A stretch of 64,000 bases of DNA from Capronia americana (Eukaryota; Ascomycota; Eurotiomycetes; Chaetothyriales; Herpotrichiellaceae). Positions 53,899 to 64,000 of the stretch are shown here, piece by piece. Numbering within the stretch: the first letter of the stretch is position 1; each line of letters starts with the position of its first letter. The stretch spans positions 806,001 through 870,000 of the forward strand of contig JADWQD010000007.1 of NCBI GenBank assembly GCA_016110215.1, given 5' to 3'. The position numbers and the translations under genes are program-made. The notes under the pieces are model-generated. The model was not told the origin of the DNA. It was given only the letters and a program-made list of their open reading frames with translations, and did no database searches.

Positions 53899-55554
53899 CT
53901 AACTAATGTTAAAGTCTTGGTAGCCACCTGCTGCGCAATCCTTGAGACAGCTCTCGTACTGACTGAGTCCACCCATGTAGTTCAGCGCCTCGCGCGGCTT
54001 ACCGGGAATGTTGGCGCCCATGTACCATGAGTTGGCCTCGGTCATGAGGGTTTCCGCCGTCAAGTCGTTGTTGGCCTTCTTCCACTTCAGCTCGGCCGCA
54101 CGAGACGCTTCAATACGAGTAGCCCGTCGTCGTTTAACCTCCTCCAGGAGGCCCGCCAGCCATTCGCCCTGAATTTCGGCCACCCGGGGGCCGATCCCAA
54201 ACGCTGTGGGAGCCTGAGGCCCGTACAAGAACAGCAAGTTGGGGAATCCCGTCGTGGCCAGGCCGAACAAGGTACAGGTTCCCGCCGCCCACTTGTCCTG
54301 CAAGGTCTGGCCATCGAGACCAATAATCTCGACTTGAAGGAGGCTGCCGGAAACGGCATCGAAACCAGTAGCCAAGATTAGAACATCGAGCTCAACCTCT
54401 TGTCCGGCCTCAAGTTTGACGCCATTGGGCGTGATCTCGGCGATGGGATTCTTCTTGACGTTATACAAATCGACATTGTCTTGTCGATAGACTTCATAGT
54501 ACCGCTGCTCCAATGACGGTCGCTTTGTTCCCCAGGGATTGACTGGCTCGAGAGGAGCCAGATCCTCTATCAGGGCCGGATCGAGGTTGGCGAGCCGGTC
54601 TCGCGTTTTCGCTCGCCAGAAGTCGTACATTGCCCGGTTAACCACGGGGTTCTTCAGCACATCTTTGTAATTGTGAAGCCATGGATTAAAGCCGCCCAGT
54701 TGCCACAGATTCTCCCACACCGCCAGGCGCTCCTCCGGGGTGTCGTCCTCGGACGATTTGTCGAGAAATTCAAAGTCGAAGCCGGCAAAAGTCTTGCGGA
54801 CATGCTTGAAGATGGCGGGAAAGTCCTTCTTCGCGTCAATCTGTTTCTGAATCCCCTGATCGTCATATTGCTCCTGTCGCATGGGGATGGCCAGGTTGGC
54901 CGTCCGCTGGAAGACTGTCAAGTGATCCACGATGGGGGCGACCTCTTGGATGACTTGGACGCCACTGGCCCCGGTGCCAATGACACCGACTTTCTTGCCC
55001 TTGAGGTCGATTCCTTCCTTGGGCCAATACGCCGTGTGGCACGCTCGGCCCTTGAAGGTGTCGAGACCTTTGAGGCGAGGGATGTAGACGTTGGCTGCGT
55101 ACCCAAGAGCCGGGAGCAGAAAGGGTGCCCTGGCACTGTAGCCGTGATTTGTGATGGCGGTCCATGTGTTGGAGGCTTCGTCAAAAACGGCCTTGACGAC
55201 CATATGGTCAAACAAAATATCCTTCTTCACGTCCCATTTCTGATCGACGTGTTCAAAATACGCCACGACTTCGTTGCGCCCCGGGAAACGTTCCTTCCAC
55301 GTCCAGTCTTCCCACAACTCCTTTGCGGCAAACTCGTAAAACGGCCAGTGCGTGTCGACGCGCGCTCCAGGGTACGAGTTCCACCACCAGACTCCGCCCA
55401 GTCCTTTGGCCGCTTCGAGGACTTTGACTCGGTACCCCAGCTTGCGGAGTGTGTGTAGCAGATAGAGGCCACCAAAGCCGGCACCAATGATGATGGCATC
55501 AAAGTCCTCAGGGTGAGAGGTCCCGTTGACGGCAGCAGTACCGTTGACCGACAT
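53899..55554 (-). CDS. Baeyer-Villiger (type I) flavin monooxygenase
   Basis: Single-exon gene for 551 aa. The start is the ATG giving MSVNGTAAVNG; the frame upstream begins only with GTG. Two Rossmann folds are visible: FAD-binding IIIGAGFGGLYLLHTLRKLG and NADPH-binding GVIGTGASGVQVIQEVAP. Between them lies the Baeyer-Villiger fingerprint FKGRACHTAYWP (FxGxxxHxxxW). WWWNSYPGARVD and ILATGFDAVSG are also typical of cyclohexanone/cyclopentanone monooxygenase-like enzymes. It inserts oxygen next to a ketone, turning a cyclic ketone into a lactone or a linear ketone into an ester. This is the most informative enzyme of the block and argues for ring degradation. It is divergent from an MFS transporter. 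Confidence 0.92.
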   Translation of the reverse strand: MSVNGTAAVNGTSHPEDFDAIIIGAGFGGLYLLHTLRKLGYRVKVLEAAKGLGGVWWWNSYPGARVDTHWPFYEFAAKELWEDWTWKERFPGRNEVVAYFEHVDQKWDVKKDILFDHMVVKAVFDEASNTWTAITNHGYSARAPFLLPALGYAANVYIPRLKGLDTFKGRACHTAYWPKEGIDLKGKKVGVIGTGASGVQVIQEVAPIVDHLTVFQRTANLAIPMRQEQYDDQGIQKQIDAKKDFPAIFKHVRKTFAGFDFEFLDKSSEDDTPEERLAVWENLWQLGGFNPWLHNYKDVLKNPVVNRAMYDFWRAKTRDRLANLDPALIEDLAPLEPVNPWGTKRPSLEQRYYEVYRQDNVDLYNVKKNPIAEITPNGVKLEAGQEVELDVLILATGFDAVSGSLLQVEIIGLDGQTLQDKWAAGTCTLFGLATTGFPNLLFLYGPQAPTAFGIGPRVAEIQGEWLAGLLEEVKRRRATRIEASRAAELKWKKANNDLTAETLMTEANSWYMGANIPGKPREALNYMGGLSQYESCLKDCAAGGYQDFNIS

Positions 55555-56524
55555 CGTTGTCACTTACTCGAAACGGGCAGAGATAGCTTACAATCAAGAG
55601 ATTCAATCCACACCGAGAAGGGCGGGAGGACGATGGAACACAGCTTTGTAATGAATTGTTCAGGTTAGAACTCGAATTTCAGAACACCGAAGTATTATAA
55701 AGGCCAATAGCTATACAAGGACCAATAGACCTGCAAGCCCTCCAAGGCGTGACCGGTACGAAAGAGGTGTTTGACTTGGAGCCGCGGAAGTCGTCATGCA
55801 GTGGTCCTGCGCTTCTCCCGATCTCTCTGCCCATCGAGACCAGGGATGTGTTCTCCCTCAAGTGTGGGGGTTTCCCCGCGATGAGCGTCCAATTCACAAT
55901 GACAAGGTATCAGAGCCCCCCGGAGGAGTTTGTATTCGGGCCAGAGAACAAGGAAGCCGCAGTACGGGCTGGTAGAGAGTGCTTAGCATCCGATCGGAGG
56001 GGACGGACATGGCCAGCCTAGACCTGCGACCGAAGACTTTACTCGTATAGCTTTTGTCCTTTCCGTGGACGACACAGTACCATGCCCACCTAAAGTTTCC
56101 GGTACCAAGGGGGTTAACCAGTACACGTCGTTACAAGCGCCCGTCATTTGACCATGGACCCACTCCAAGACTATGTCGGCATTTCCCCAGTCGGAGCTTT
56201 CGGCGATGTTTTGACCCTGGTCGAAGTGCTCCGCCCCGTCCTGCGTCCCTTGCGTCGATTCTGAACCAATCCTATATGAGGTCAGTTCCCCAGGGTTCCC
56301 CAAGGTTCCCCAGGTTCTGCAACTTGTGGATCCTCCTGCATGTAAGTGTATCTCGACGGCGCTGATCTCGTGCAGCACCAGTCTTAAGGGCATCAGTAAG
56401 AGTACCTGGTACAGCGGTGCCTATTTAGTTCTCTTGCTCCATCATACACAAACCCATACGGACAAGTTGTGATATTCTCCTCCGAAAACACGCATCAGCT
56501 GCGGTTTAGACCTCTTCCGTGATC
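55555..56524. promoter_or_regulatory. Divergent promoter, Baeyer-Villiger enzyme / MFS transporter
   Basis: 970 bases shared by two divergent cluster genes. CCGGTA occurs at 55753-55758 and 56099-56104. Small open frames are present but no gene is supported. Confidence 0.5.
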
Positions 56525-58484
56525 ATGGGACTTGGGATTCTCGAAGGTGAGCGCAGTCCTGGTCGCAGCCAAATGAACCTGAACCAACTAACCTGCCACA
56601 GACAGAAAACTCGAGCACGTACCGGGGACGGTTGCTCTCGATGACCGTGAGGCGGCCGAGCTGCAGAATGGCGTCGGCGACGGCCTCAAGCATGCAAAGG
56701 GCGGGGACTCTCATATCATCCTGTCCCCGCAACCGAGTGAAGATCCGAATGATCCGCTCAACTGGTGAGAGAGATGCACACTCCTCTTCCCACGGTCCCA
56801 GCCAGCCCAGCACACCGTGGCATCGAAGCTGGAGCGACCTACTGACTCTCCGGCGCAGGCCCTTATGGAAAAGAGACATGATTCTGGGAATTATCGCTGT
56901 TGGAGCGTTGTTAAACGCGGGAGTGAATGCGCCCTTGCTCAACGCCAGCTTCTTCCAGATTTCCCTGGACTCGAACACCCCCATCAGCAAGGTTGCTCGG
57001 ACGTCGTCATGGCAGTTCCTCGCGACGGCGTGTATCGGCCCATTTCTCGCCGCCATGGCGGTCAAGTACGGCAAACGACCCGTGTTTCTCTTGTCCGGCT
57101 TGTTCAATATCATCGGGACTGCTGTCGGGGAATCAGGGGAAACATACCATCATTTGCTGGTGGCACGAATCATCCAGGGGCTTGCCATTGCCGCCTACGA
57201 GTCTCTCAACTTCTCGATCGTCGGTGACTTGTTCTTTGTGCACCAGCGCGGGCTCCGCGTTTCCATCTCCAACTTTATGGTGACGGCGTTGTCCAATCTG
57301 GCGGGCATCATTTCTGGCCAGGTGTTCCAGAGTCTGGGCTGGTTGTGGGTCTTCCACCTGTACCAGATCTTTTTGGTCATTCACTTCTTGCTCCTCTTCT
57401 TCCTGGTCCCCGAGACCACGTTTAACCGCGACAGTCGCTACAACATCGACACAGTCGAGGAGAACATCCTCCCTGAATTGGCTCAGAAAGAGCAAGAGCA
57501 CGTTGAGCACGTTGCTGAAATCGGCGCCGGAGAACAAGAAGCAGAAATCCCAAAAAAGAAGACTTATTTCCAAGAGCTGGCCGTGTTCACTGGCACCTAT
57601 ACCGATGTGAACATCCTGAAACTCATCCTCGAGCCATTTGTCACCATGGTCAATCCGGCGTCCCTCTACATCGGTCTCGGATCCGGTTGGGTAGTGGCTT
57701 GGTAAGTTTTTGCACCCCGTCTACTTGGTGGTCGATCGTCACTGAACTATCATGGTAGCTATGCGGGCACCTTTTCCGTCATGGCCTTGATCTTCTCGGG
57801 ACCACCCTGGCACTTCAATGCTGCCCAGGTTGGTTATGTGGGCACCGGGTCTTTGATCGGCGGCATTTGCTCTTCGATCTTCACCGCACTCACGAGTGAT
57901 CCACTCATCAAATACATGACGCGCAAAAACAAGGGAATTTAGTAAGTCACTCCCGTTGACACCCCCTTCTATATAGGACAATCCTTAGCGACCTGTCAAA
58001 AAACACAGCGCTGACCGTCCGTGTCTGCAGCGAACCCGAATTTCGCCTGGTTTTCATGGCTTTTACTGGCATCTTCTGCGGTGTGGGTATGTTTTGCTTC
58101 GGTTATGTCCTCGAGAAAGGCAAGCCGGCGGCCCTGTGTGCGTTCGTGACCGGACTGAGCGCATTCGGGACCCTCATCACCATGGTCACCACCTACGCCT
58201 ACGGCCTCGACGGCTTTCGGGCCAGGGCTAATCAGATCTTCGTCATGGGAATGATTTTCAAGAACATGAGCCTGTTCGGCATCATCTACTTTATCACCGA
58301 CTGGGTCCTGCGTTCTGGCCCTGAGCCGCCTTTGTTCACCTTTGGGGGAACCTGTATATTTTGGGCCCTGCTAGCGATTCCGCTCTACATTTTCGGCAAG
58401 AGGATCAGATCGCTGTGGACCCGGCATGATCCTTTTGTCATCTTGAAGATTCGGCCACCTGTCGAGCATGGATCATCGGCCTGA
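56525..58484 (+). CDS. MFS transporter of the catabolic block
   Basis: Predicted 554 aa from five exons: 56525-56546, 56602-56764, 56859-57701, 57759-57941 and 58031-58484; four GT-AG introns, all in phase. After a ~60-residue hydrophilic start (SEDPNDPLNW, a common entry motif of fungal DHA1-type carriers) there are about twelve hydrophobic segments. Segments 2-4 include KYGKRPVFLLSG (motif A) and ARIIQGLAIAAYESLNFS. A central cytosolic loop of about 75 residues is Glu-rich (EEIGAGEQEAE-like) before helix 7. The C-terminal half continues with GTFSVMALIFSGPPWHFNAA and RLVFMAFTGIFCGVG. It probably moves the pathway's substrate or a toxic intermediate across the plasma membrane. Confidence 0.85.
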
Positions 58485-59417
58485 TGGTCAGTCCACGACG
58501 GTCTGAAATCATCCGAGGGGAATCCGGTGAGCACGCTTCATCAGTCACAAAGCCGGAAACCAGAAGTAATAGCCACCAAATAAAAGTGCACCTGTACCTG
58601 CTCACAAGCATGCCATTCTCTTCATCGTGGTGATAGTTGGTAGCTTTTCACGAAAAGCAAATTATCAAGAAGCGAATGACTCCGTATCCGCAGTGCTACA
58701 GTATCCTTTCTAGTATTTCGTTGCGCCGCAATGTCGTTCAGACGCGAGATCAGATCTCATTCATCTTTTGCCCGGGATGCCTCATGGCCGAAAGAGCTGT
58801 TCCGCCAGAGATGCAAGACCCTCCCCTCCGTTCAAAAATTCCCCTGGCACGATCAGAATCGCTTTCCGGGGCTGGTCTGAACTCGTTGAGCTTCACACCT
58901 CTGACCCGGAAACGAATTGCAGATAGGCCACCCTAGCGTTGCTGCATGACCCAGGTGCTGCGCGGCGCTGGTAACACATGGCCTGATTGCATCGGAAGAT
59001 ACCCAGGCAGTCCGACAAGCTCCTACAGCGCCCGACACGACGTACACAAGTGTTAGGACTCCGCTACAGTCCGTCACGGTCCGAGACTACAGAGTGCTGC
59101 AGTTGCCCCCTAAATGTCTTTTCAATGCAGCGGCTTTATAGTTCCTGTAATGCACAAACCTAGTACCCCGGCTACAGTATTGCCCCGGCCCGAAAGAAAG
59201 GGGGTTTTCCCTAAGAACAGGCAATTCAAGTTGCTTGGAAGGGTTCGACGGATACCACTGTGTGATATCAGTATGTAGGCTCGGATACTTTTACATTTCA
59301 CAGTCAGGAGACCGGCTTGAATTGACACCTTTCAAAAGTTCTCGCGAACAATCCAACTGTTACACACACAACCACGCAGCAGCATCATCGAACCTCGGAC
59401 CTTAATATCACCACAAC
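58485..59417. promoter_or_regulatory. Intergenic region, promoter of SDR 2
   Basis: 933 bases downstream of the MFS gene and upstream of SDR 2, both plus strand. No TACCGG copy was seen. Nothing else recognised. Confidence 0.4.
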
Positions 59418-60437
59418 ATGGCCTCTTTCGAAGGCAAGGTGGTAAGTCCAGATATATTTCAAAAGCAAAAAGAAAAATATGAATCGATCAATAATAAGCC
59501 CCCCTGACATTGTCCACCTGGTGTTTTAGATTGCTATCACCGGCGCCGGCAGCGGCATGGGTCAGAGGATTGCCATTATCCTGAGTGAGCGCGGAGCCAT
59601 ACTTGCGCTAGCTGATCAGAATGCCGCTGGTATGACAACGACAACGGAGGAGATTGCGAAAGCCAAAGCATCCTCCGGCGCGCCGCCAGGCCAAACGACC
59701 ACGGTGCTGGATGTTCGCGACACTGCGGCCGTTGCAGCGTGGATTCGCGGTACTGTTGAGAAACTGGGCCGGCTCGACGGTGCGGTCAACTTTGCTGGCG
59801 TGGTGCCCGAAAGCAGAGGCGCGAGGATTCCCATTCGGGAGGGTCGTGAGGACCTCTGGGATTTGACCGTGGGAGTCAATGCCAAAGGCGTGTGGAATTG
59901 CTTACGAGCCGAGTTGGCGGTAATGCAAAAGGGCGCCAGCATTGTGAATGCTTCGTCGAATCTGGGGCTCATCGGTTCACCCGGTCTGGCTGCGTACGCG
60001 GCCAGCAAGCACGCCGTCGTTGGGATGACGCGGTGTGCGGCGCTTGAAGAAGGCGAAAGAGGGATCCGGATCAATTGTGTCTGTCCAGGTGAGTGCATTG
60101 TACCGGGTGGCCAGATCCTCCTCCTGCTTTTCCACCACATTCTGCCTCTCCCCTTTCCCTTCGTCCTTTTGAGTTTCATAGACCTCAAACCGTGTTGAAT
60201 CACAAAAGAAACACACAAACATGTCTCTAATACGAACGGATATCTCATGCTCCAGGCGTGATTCAGACGCCGATGGTCGCGGCAGAAAACATCCCATACA
60301 TCGTCCGCAGAACGCCGCTGGGACGTCCGGGTCAGGCGACCGAGGTGGCGAACCTAGTCATCTTTCTGCTGAGCGACGACGCTTCTTTCATTACCGGTAG
60401 CGCATACAGTATCGATGGCGGTTGGGTTGCAGGTTAA
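59418..60437 (+). CDS. Short-chain dehydrogenase/reductase 2
   Basis: Predicted 254 aa from three exons, 59418-59441, 59530-60088 and 60256-60437; introns of 88 and 167 nt. The cofactor motif ITGAGSGMGQRIA starts right after the first intron; an Asp follows beta-2 (LALADQN), indicating NAD(H). The remaining classical SDR elements are VNFAGVVPES (NNAG position, with Phe-Ala-Gly), the catalytic Ser as VNASSNLG, and YAASKHAVVGM with catalytic Tyr and Lys. The C-terminus (SITGSAYSIDGGW-like) is the usual classical-SDR end. It is distinct from SDR 1 in size, splicing pattern and sequence, so the cluster has two separate alcohol/ketone steps or opposite stereopreferences. Confidence 0.9.
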
Positions 60438-60709
60438 GCGTCTCGCGCACGAGTCATGTACGACCCCGAATCGGGACTGGAAGGCCAGTCGAGCAATATG
60501 TAGAGGGACCGACCCAAGAAAAGGCATTATATTTGTTGATGGGTGAACGTGCCAACATTTATTCAAATCTATTAAGATAAAAGTAGATATTAAAGAGAGA
60601 GAGTTACAGGCATAAAAATGAAGTCTTAATTCAGAGCAATACTTATTTGAAGTCAATGAGATCCGTATATACGTCAGTTATTAGACCTGACGACATCCAG
60701 GCGTGAGAT

Positions 60710-61102
60710 TCATGCCCCACGCTGAGACGGCGGCCCTTCATGTTCCGTGACAATGAACATGCGAAGAGAATTCCTGTCCATAAAGTTGGATTCATCCTCG
60801 ATCACTCTCCGGCGCACCTCAGGTTTGTTCGCCGTCTCGAGAAACTTGGGAAAGTCCTTCTCGCGAAACCAGACCTCGGTGATGACGTCGCAAGGCGTCG
60901 TCAAGTCCCCGGAGAGATGGGTGAATGGAGAGTCGTGCTGGATAAAGTTGCGCGTGTACTTGTGAAACGTCTCATGGTGGATGTCGAGGCTCATCGTGAC
61001 GTGGTGCTTTTCGTAGTAGTCCTCGAACTCCTCGGGCGTCATGCCGGGCTTGCGGCTGATCATGGCCACCAGTTTGACAAATTTCTCGCCGTTCGAGGAC
61101 AT
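60710..61102 (-). CDS. EthD-domain protein
   Basis: Single-exon gene for 130 aa, starting at the ATG before SSNGEKFVKLVAM. The EthD/dimeric alpha-beta barrel signature is FVKLVAMISRKPGMTPEEF followed by YYEKHHV. The C-terminal half (VWFREKDFPKFLE, FMDRNSLRMFIVTEHE) completes the ferredoxin-like fold. Fungal members of this fold act as small dehydratases, decarboxylases or lactone-handling enzymes in polyketide and degradation pathways. It is divergent from the flavin monooxygenase gene and convergent with SDR 2. The step is undetermined. Confidence 0.85.
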   Translation of the reverse strand: MSSNGEKFVKLVAMISRKPGMTPEEFEDYYEKHHVTMSLDIHHETFHKYTRNFIQHDSPFTHLSGDLTTPCDVITEVWFREKDFPKFLETANKPEVRRRVIEDESNFMDRNSLRMFIVTEHEGPPSQRGA

Positions 61103-62229
61103 GGTGGGCTGTGTGAATGGGATTGGAAGCTGAAGCAACAGAGATAAGCTGCGAATAGGACTTGGGATACCGTGAGACGTGTATAGGCCGTAGGAGATTG
61201 AGAATTAATCACGATCCCCCTCCTCCTCTGTCATACGACCACACTGGAGGTAACTGGCAATTATAAGACGAGTCCCGGAATCCCGGCACGTGAGCTTCGC
61301 TTGCAACACAACAACATTCAATATTCACTTCGACCAAAACATGGCAGGCTGCCTCACGGCGTTTCCAGAAGCCCAATACCAGCTCGTGCCATTCCGGCCG
61401 CGTCGTCAATCGGGACGGGGGAGGTGTATCTAATGTTGGACAACGTCCATACAGTATACCTGCAATACTGCTCTGCTTCCGTCCCAGGATGGGCCAAAGT
61501 CAACCTGGTGAGCAGGAGACTTGAAGTCACGGGAGTGTTCCTCTAGCCCTTTTCGGACAATCTTCCGGTAAGACCCACTGTGATAATTACCGTTTCGGGC
61601 TGTCAATACCGGACCGTACTGTAAAATCCTGATACAAGCCGTACTCGTAAGGTTTCGGAAAACCCAGGAGATCGTGGTCCAAGGCCGGTGCATTTGCTCG
61701 CTTCATTCATCGAACGAGCTGATTTCGGAGTTGAATACGTCTCGTCGAATTTGATCTTGTGGTTGTCGAGTAAGTCGATGTGGGTCTTCAGCATACTTCC
61801 GTTGTAGAGACTCCCCAGTAGCTTTCCAGTTAGAGGTTGTGTCGCTGTGGCATCTGTGCACTGCAACACTTGCCAATCTGATCTTCTGGTCACGCATCAG
61901 GACGGCGAGAGACCCAGAATTCACTCCGGGCGCATGTTCGTTCGGACGGAGTAGGATAACGAGCGTCGGCCTGACGTGAAATTACAATTGCCCCGACCCT
62001 CGACACCAACTTGGATGAAAGTATTATCGCGGTCACCCTATCGCCGAATCTCCAGAGGCTGATCTTGCAGACTCTGCATTCCACCCCGGTCCAGGCACAG
62101 AACTATTAGTCCCTGCAGGACAGCTGTGTCTGTAGGTACTACCTAAAACCGTGCTTTGGCAGCATAACACTCACTATTGCGTATCCGCAGCCGCTCAATT
62201 GAATCTTCGCATCCAGAACAAAACACATC
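61103..62229. promoter_or_regulatory. Divergent promoter, EthD / flavin monooxygenase
   Basis: 1.1 kb shared by two divergent genes. CCGGTA lies at 61565-61570 and TACCGG at 61607-61612. Short minus-strand frames around 61,600-62,080 have no family. No RNA gene seen. Confidence 0.5.
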
Positions 62230-63880
62230 ATGCCTGCTGCTGTTCATCCCAGGGACGAGCCTGTCACGGCGATCGTCGTCGGTGCTGGCTTTGCCGGCCT
62301 CTCGGCCGCGATCGAGTGCACACTGCGCGGACTGAAGGTGAAAGTGTACGAGTCGACTAAGCAGTTGACCGCCGTAGGTGCGTTGATCCCTCTTGCTCCT
62401 TCTCCCATCCAGGCACAAGAGACAGTTGTGTGTGTATACTAATACGACCATCAAATATTTTGATAAAACAGGAGACATGGTCAATCTAGCCCCGAACGCG
62501 ACCCGAATCCTGGGTAGATGGGGGGACACGTCCCAGAAGATGCGCCGCATCGACTGCCAGCTGAGTGTGTGCAACTTCATCGACAGAAACAATCAGGTCA
62601 TCGCCAGCCAGCAACTGCCGCAGGAGGATGGCGGATTTCCCAATTTTTACGTCCATCGGAGTCACACGCAAGTCCTCATCTACGAATACGCCTTGTCCAT
62701 TGGTGTCGAGTTCCGATTCGGCCAACGCATCAGCGAGTATTGGGAGAACGACGACGAGGCGGGCATCGTTGTCAACGGGGCCCGCGTCAGCGCCGACTGC
62801 GTGATCGCCGCCGACGGCGTGCACAGCAATGCGCGCAAGTTCGTCACGGGGCTCGTCGACACGCCCGAGGCCAGCGGGTTTGCCATCTTCCGCAGCTACT
62901 TCCCAATTGATTCCCTCCTAAAGGACGACAAGATCAAATATCTGATCCCGGACGAGGGCGACAGCTTGAACATCTGGATCGGCGAAAATGCCCACGGAAT
63001 TCTACAAACCAACAAACAATTGGGCGGCGTGACCGTCTTTCTCACCCACAAGGTAGGTTCCCACGTTTTGACTCGATCTGAGGGCCTTAAAAGAAAGGAC
63101 GAGGGGAACGCACTCGGCTGACTAGGAGGACCTCTCCCCTGTGTTATTAGGACACATATACGGTCGAAGAGTCGTGGTCGTTCCGCGGCGACCCGGAAGA
63201 GCTGATCAGGTCGTCGGAGACGCTGGCGCCGATTTTCAAAGACATCTGCAAACACGTTCCGCCGGAGAAGCTGATTGACTGGAAACTGCTGTGGCGGGAT
63301 CCATTTCCTGCTTGGGTCTCGGAAAAAGGGCGGATTGTCCTGACTGGCGACGCTGCACATCCACACCTGCCTACGTCGGCTCAGGGGGCCGGCCAGGCCA
63401 TCGAGGACGGAGCGTCCGTGGCTGCGGTGTTGGCCAAAGGTGGTAAGAAGGAGGTACCGCTGGCACTGAAGATCCACACCCGCTTGAGGTATTAAGGCAA
63501 TCTCACGTCCATTGAATTCTGACGGTAGTGTCGCTCGAGCTAATATTATGTCTCATGGTAGATACCAACGGACCAGTCTGACCCAGCGAATCGGCTGGGA
63601 ACAGCGACACCGTATGCATCAGACCGACTGGGAAGAGGTCAAAAAGGATCCCCAGTACCTCAGGTTCAGTTTCCCTCACTGGCTCATCAGTGTGGATGCG
63701 GGCAACTACGCCACAGAGGCGTATGACGAGGTTAAAGACCACTTGCTTAACGGCGCGCCGTTTACGCCCAGAAACTTGCCCAAAGACTACGCCCATCAGG
63801 ATTGGACGATCGAGAAGATGATGGCCATGGAGAAAGAACTGGCCTCCAAAATCGGTTCGGCCATTCAGGACGATTGGTAA
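62230..63880 (+). CDS. Group A flavin (FAD) monooxygenase, salicylate-hydroxylase-like
   Basis: Predicted 461 aa from four exons: 62230-62377, 62472-63052, 63151-63488 and 63562-63880; introns 94, 98 and 73 nt. The FAD-binding start is IVVGAGFAGLSAAIECTLRG; NLAPNATRILGRWG follows the first intron. The DG motif reads CVIAADGVHSNARK and the GD motif RIVLTGDAAHPHLPTSAQGAGQAIEDGA. These define the PHBH-type group A hydroxylases that use NAD(P)H and hydroxylate phenolic or enolic substrates, sometimes with decarboxylation. The C-terminal segment after the last intron (RTSLTQRIGWEQR) is usual for this group. At the right end of the block, it suggests an aromatic or enolised intermediate, or a separate branch. 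The last 120 bases of the window follow its stop codon. Confidence 0.9.
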
Positions 63881-64000
63881 TGGTTCTGCGAGATGTGGCC
63901 GATGGGGCGGCATACAAGGGCACTTTTAGCAGTATAAAGAACATAGTGGTTTGCACCCAGAGTTTAACGCTTCGACACAATTCGTGTTTCCGCGTAACGA

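Noticed and set aside
32508..63880. Secondary-metabolite biosynthetic cluster
   Set aside because: No PKS, NRPS, terpene synthase or prenyltransferase is present; the enzyme set fits degradation better.
1..64000. CRISPR arrays, bacterial operons or mobile-element ends
   Set aside because: Spliceosomal introns throughout show a eukaryote; no regularly spaced repeats or transposase genes were seen.

Overview
The window is nuclear DNA from a filamentous ascomycete (Pezizomycotina). The genes carry short spliceosomal introns, mostly 45-100 nt with GT-AG or occasional GC-AG ends. Fungus-specific families are present, including Zn2Cys6 regulators, an Rgd2-type F-BAR/RhoGAP, DUF1748 and DUF1769 proteins and fungal P450s, and intergenic gaps are 0.3-1.3 kb. 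The gene mix resembles a Eurotiomycete, perhaps a black-yeast-like one, but that is inference. Exon borders below were worked out by hand from frame continuity, splice-site sequence and family conservation.

Left part (1-17,200), mostly core genes: a 5'-truncated F-box protein; an Rgd2-type F-BAR/DEP/RhoGAP protein (minus); pyruvate kinase with seven exons (minus), divergent from a 77-aa DUF1748 protein (plus); a 750-aa nuclear-looking coiled-coil protein (minus); a small acidic ORF interrupted by one in-frame stop; and a STAND-like protein without a visible P-loop (minus).

Middle part (17,600-32,200): a very unusual gene encoding about 2,012 aa with two complete consecutive [DUF7025-like + AAA ATPase] modules. 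The modules share intron positions and phases, so this is an internal duplication of a whole gene. Then come a DUF1769 protein (plus), a DHA2-like MFS transporter with a long N-terminal extension (minus), and a secreted Cys-containing protein whose 5' structure could not be resolved (minus).

Right part (32,500-64,000) is an accessory block of 16 genes, almost all catabolic enzymes: a CYP52-like P450, O-methyltransferase, KstD-like flavoprotein dehydrogenase, second P450, two VOC-fold proteins, AtuA/DUF1446 protein, Zn2Cys6 regulator, two SDRs, cupin, class III CoA-transferase, Baeyer-Villiger monooxygenase, MFS transporter, EthD protein and group A flavin monooxygenase. Many genes sit as divergent pairs over shared promoters, and the 6-mer TACCGG/CCGGTA recurs in those gaps. 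No polyketide, peptide or terpene synthase is present. The likeliest reading is a peripheral degradation cluster for a cyclic, possibly terpenoid or steroid-like, hydrophobic substrate: P450 hydroxylation, SDR oxidation to a ketone, dehydrogenation, Baeyer-Villiger ring expansion, CoA activation, then AtuA-linked processing. The substrate is not determined by the sequence, and the cluster may run past the right edge.
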